Source of the DNA: Nitrospirota bacterium
GTDB taxonomy: Bacteria; Nitrospirota; Nitrospiria; Nitrospirales; UBA8639
Direction: 5' to 3'
Length of the DNA stretch: 8,220 bases
NCBI GenBank assembly: GCA_029881175.1
Contig: JAOUNC010000108.1
Location: 1 to 8,220 of the forward strand
The notes below the pieces were generated by a model. The model was not told where the DNA came from. It made no database searches and saw only the letters and a list, made by a program, of their open reading frames with translations. Numbering within the stretch: the stretch's first letter is position 1; every line of letters begins with the position of its first letter. The position numbers and the translations under genes are program-made. This document shows, piece by piece, positions 6,355 through 8,220 of this stretch.

Positions 6355-7011
6355 TTATAACAAGCCGCGTTTCTGGAGGTAATCCTTATCGATAACGGGG
6401 GACGACGGGGGCGGAAGTGTCCCATTGGCTTGCAACAGTCGTTCGACATATTTGCCAATGAGATCAGATTCAAGATTCACGGCATCCCCAATTTGTTTGA
6501 GGCCCATGGTGGTCACCTTAGCTGTATGAGGAATGATGGCTACCGCGAATGATCGATCTTTAACCGCATTAATCGTCAAACTAATGCCGTCTATCGTGAT
6601 AGATCCTTTGGCGACACAATAGCGCATGATGTCTTCCGGCGCTTCGACGGTGAGATAGATGGCATTGCCATCCTGTTCACGAGCACGTAGCGCGCCGATA
6701 CCATCCACGTGGCCGGTCACCATGTGACCTCCCATTCGTGCATTGAGTTTCATGGCCCGTTCCAGATTCACCGGCGTACCGGCTGTTACCTGCCCGAAGA
6801 TTGTGCAATTCAATGTTTCGGTGGAGACGTCAACAGAAAAACTCTGACCTTCAATCTTCGTGACTGTCAGGCAGGTGCCTGAGACACTGACACTATCTCC
6901 AACCTGAAGATCATCTAAAATAACTGAAGCTAAGATGGAAAGCTTGGCCCCTGCCAATCCCTTCTCAATCTTTTGAATCGCTCCCATTTCTTCAACAATC
7001 CCACTGAACAT
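6355..7011 (-). CDS. ribE: Riboflavin synthase, alpha chain
   Basis: This 218-residue enzyme catalyses the last step of riboflavin synthesis, the dismutation of two 6,7-dimethyl-8-ribityllumazine molecules into riboflavin and a ribityl-amino-pyrimidinedione, in the cytoplasm. It has the classical N-terminus MFSGIVEEMG and two tandem lumazine-binding barrels. The first (about 1-95) carries GDSVSVSGTCLTV with Cys47. The second (about 98-190) opens with TGHVDGIG and His101 and carries KGSITIDGISLTINAV, the parallel of the first-barrel motif. IPHTAKVTTMG and the C-terminal NLESDLIGKYVERL are also family hallmarks, and length is normal. ATG 7011 follows AAGGAG at 7016-7021. No lumazine synthase, ribBA or ribD is nearby within the window, so the rest of the pathway must be encoded elsewhere. 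It lies between two small membrane peptides. The short leader leaves no room for an FMN riboswitch downstream of the proposed promoter. Confidence 0.97.
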   Translation of the reverse strand: MFSGIVEEMGAIQKIEKGLAGAKLSILASVILDDLQVGDSVSVSGTCLTVTKIEGQSFSVDVSTETLNCTIFGQVTAGTPVNLERAMKLNARMGGHMVTGHVDGIGALRAREQDGNAIYLTVEAPEDIMRYCVAKGSITIDGISLTINAVKDRSFAVAIIPHTAKVTTMGLKQIGDAVNLESDLIGKYVERLLQANGTLPPPSSPVIDKDYLQKRGLL

Positions 7012-7027
7012 ACGGCTCCTTCAGCTT

Positions 7028-7159
7028 TCAGTCGGTCTCTTCGTCTTTTTTCAATAACACGGTTTTGACCACGACGACAAACACCCCGATTAGCACCAGA
7101 ACGCCTATCACGGCCAAGATTCCAATAATGACATCACCCGTCCCCATCACTTCATCCAT
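7028..7159 (-). CDS. Small single-pass membrane peptide (43 aa) upstream of ribE
   Basis: ATG 7159 to TGA 7028, 43 residues. It has a short acidic N-terminus (MDEVMGTGD), one long hydrophobic helix made of Val, Ile, Leu and Gly (about 10-31) and a charged tail (KTVLLKKDEETD). The lysines after the helix predict a cytoplasmic C-terminus. A consensus ribosome site GGAGGT at 7170-7175 lies ten bases before the start. It is the first gene after the proposed promoter and ends 16 bases before ribE, so it is a leader cistron of the riboflavin synthase transcript. No family is recognised. A coding role is supported by the ribosome site, the coherent helix and the operon position. A link to riboflavin is only positional. 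Confidence 0.65.
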   Translation of the reverse strand: MDEVMGTGDVIIGILAVIGVLVLIGVFVVVVKTVLLKKDEETD

Positions 7160-7186
7160 CGTTCGTCGCACCTCCGTTCGGGACCT

Positions 7187-7195
7187 ATTATAGCA
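7187..7195 (-). promoter_or_regulatory. Extended -10 promoter for the small peptide-ribE operon
   Basis: The minus strand reads TGC-TATAAT, a perfect sigma-70 -10 hexamer (7187-7192) with the TGn extension (7193-7195). No good -35 hexamer is seen 16-18 bases further upstream, which is common for extended -10 promoters. Initiation would fall near 7180, giving a leader of about 20 bases that ends in the GGAGGT ribosome site. The hexamer overlaps the tandem TAA-TAG stop codons of the transporter gene, so part of the sequence constraint could be coding. Confidence is moderate. Confidence 0.6.
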
Positions 7196-8220
7196 TGGCA
7201 GGTTTCTTGATCCCTATCATCATGATGCCAAAATATGTGGCTGTAAGTAACAAGATTGTCCCAATAGAGAAAAACCCTCCGCCATACCCTAGTTGATCAA
7301 TTAGGAGGCCGGCCAACAGCGGCCCCCCGGCATGGCCCATATCCATAATCGTCCCGCGCAACCCCATGCCGCCCCCAAGCCCCTTCCCTTGGGACAAGTC
7401 TGCCACAAGGGCCGTGGTTGAAGATGTGACCACGGCTTCGCCAAATCCAAATGCCCCTGCCACCAGCAGCAAGACGGCATAGCCTTGAATGTGAGGAATT
7501 AGCATGACCATCAGTCCGCATAAGCAAAGCCCGCACACAATCAGAGCGTGACGTGACCCCCGGTCGGAGATTCGCCCCATGAAGGGTTTCGCAATAAAGG
7601 AGGTCAACCCCTGTATCCCAAAGAGGACGCCGATCTCGGCAGCATTCAAGCCAATAAATAATCCATATAAAGGGAGAAAGGCCATTAAGGTTCCATTGCC
7701 GACCATTTTGGCAGCTTCAACCAGACTGGTCATGAGGATCGGCGTGCTTTGACAGACACGACGAAGCCCTTCGCGCATTTCTGTCCAGAGCCTACCCAAC
7801 GAATGGTCTTGGGCCTGAGAATGTGATGGCGATTGTGGAATCAACCCAAAAAAACACACCGCCAGTAAACCAAAGACTCCAGCCAACAAGAAGGCCGGTG
7901 AAAACCCGTATTGATAGACAATGAATCCACCAATCATGGGTCCCAAGAGCCCACCTCCCTGTGTCGCCGAGGTATACCAGCCAAAGGCTTCGCCGCGTTG
8001 CTGCATAAACCATTCGGCAACCATGGCTAAGGCCAGCGGAGTAAACATGGCCGTCGCTAATCCATGAATAATCCGCAGCACCCCTAACGTGGGCAAATCG
8101 GTAATAAAAAGATAAAAAAACGGCGGGATCGCAAAAGCCAGAACTCCGCCGATCATCAACCGTTGCCGGTTCACCACATCCGATAACAAACCCATGGGCA
8201 ACTTCAAAAAAATTCCCGTC
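7188..8220 (-). CDS. Major facilitator superfamily transporter, N-terminus off-window
   Basis: A 12-helix secondary transporter of the inner membrane. The frame stays open through the right edge, and the residues before the first in-window TTG (8207) read TGIF and fit the family. The true start therefore lies outside, and roughly the first 50-60 residues with helices 1 and 2 are missing. Visible from the left: loop 2-3 motif A (PMGLLSDVVNRQRLM), helix 4 with RIIHG, a GP-rich helix 5 (LLGPMIGGFIVYQYG), a hydrophilic central loop (about window residues 125-159), and the repeated motif A in loop 8-9 (GRISDRGSRHALIV). Ten or so hydrophobic segments follow the expected pattern. It resembles the drug/proton antiporter-like branch, but the substrate cannot be read from sequence. 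It ends in tandem stop codons that overlap the promoter of the ribE operon. Confidence 0.93.
   Translation of the reverse strand, partial: TGIFLKLPMGLLSDVVNRQRLMIGGVLAFAIPPFFYLFITDLPTLGVLRIIHGLATAMFTPLALAMVAEWFMQQRGEAFGWYTSATQGGGLLGPMIGGFIVYQYGFSPAFLLAGVFGLLAVCFFGLIPQSPSHSQAQDHSLGRLWTEMREGLRRVCQSTPILMTSLVEAAKMVGNGTLMAFLPLYGLFIGLNAAEIGVLFGIQGLTSFIAKPFMGRISDRGSRHALIVCGLCLCGLMVMLIPHIQGYAVLLLVAGAFGFGEAVVTSSTTALVADLSQGKGLGGGMGLRGTIMDMGHAGGPLLAGLLIDQLGYGGGFFSIGTILLLTATYFGIMMIGIKKPAML

Noticed and set aside
7012..7187. FMN riboswitch controlling ribE
   Set aside because: From the proposed start near 7180 only about 20 bases precede the first small gene, and no RFN-like conserved stems are visible. 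The region codes for the 43-residue peptide instead.

Overview
This is a bacterial chromosomal segment of roughly even base composition, densely coded and mostly on the minus strand. It contains no mobile element, CRISPR array, tRNA or rRNA that I can see. Two secreted proteins and a CHASE2 membrane sensor that faces the periplasm suggest a Gram-negative organism. The gene mix would fit environmental lineages such as Nitrospirota or delta-proteobacteria-like groups, but nothing here is diagnostic and that placement is a guess.

Layout in forward coordinates: (1) 1-892, minus: the N-terminal part of an uncharacterised beta-propeller-like protein that runs off the left edge. (2) 960-1586, plus: a PAP2-family membrane phosphatase, divergent from (1) across 67 bp. 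(3) 1682-2539, minus: an aldo/keto reductase, convergent with PAP2. (4) 2613-5929, minus: a three-gene module read as CHASE2 sensor, then SH3b protein, then M48 zinc metalloprotease. The last two genes overlap, and the reductase may be transcribed with them. (5) 5933-6169: mostly non-coding or weakly coding, with one doubtful small frame. (6) 6170-7159, minus: a small operon of a 43-residue membrane peptide, riboflavin synthase (ribE) and a 57-residue membrane peptide. An extended -10 promoter precedes it and overlaps the stop codon of the next gene. (7) 7188-8220, minus: a major facilitator transporter whose N-terminus lies beyond the right edge.

The CHASE2/SH3b/M48 group is the most system-like part. 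All three products have parts predicted to lie in the periplasm. CHASE2 is a sensory domain, SH3b domains bind cell-wall or protein ligands, and the protease could act on envelope proteins. The cytoplasmic end of the CHASE2 protein is not a kinase, cyclase or GGDEF domain that I recognise. The functional link between the three is inferred from gene order and predicted location only. The two small membrane peptides flanking ribE, and the 892-base partial gene at the left edge, are easily missed because they are short or lack a stop in the window.
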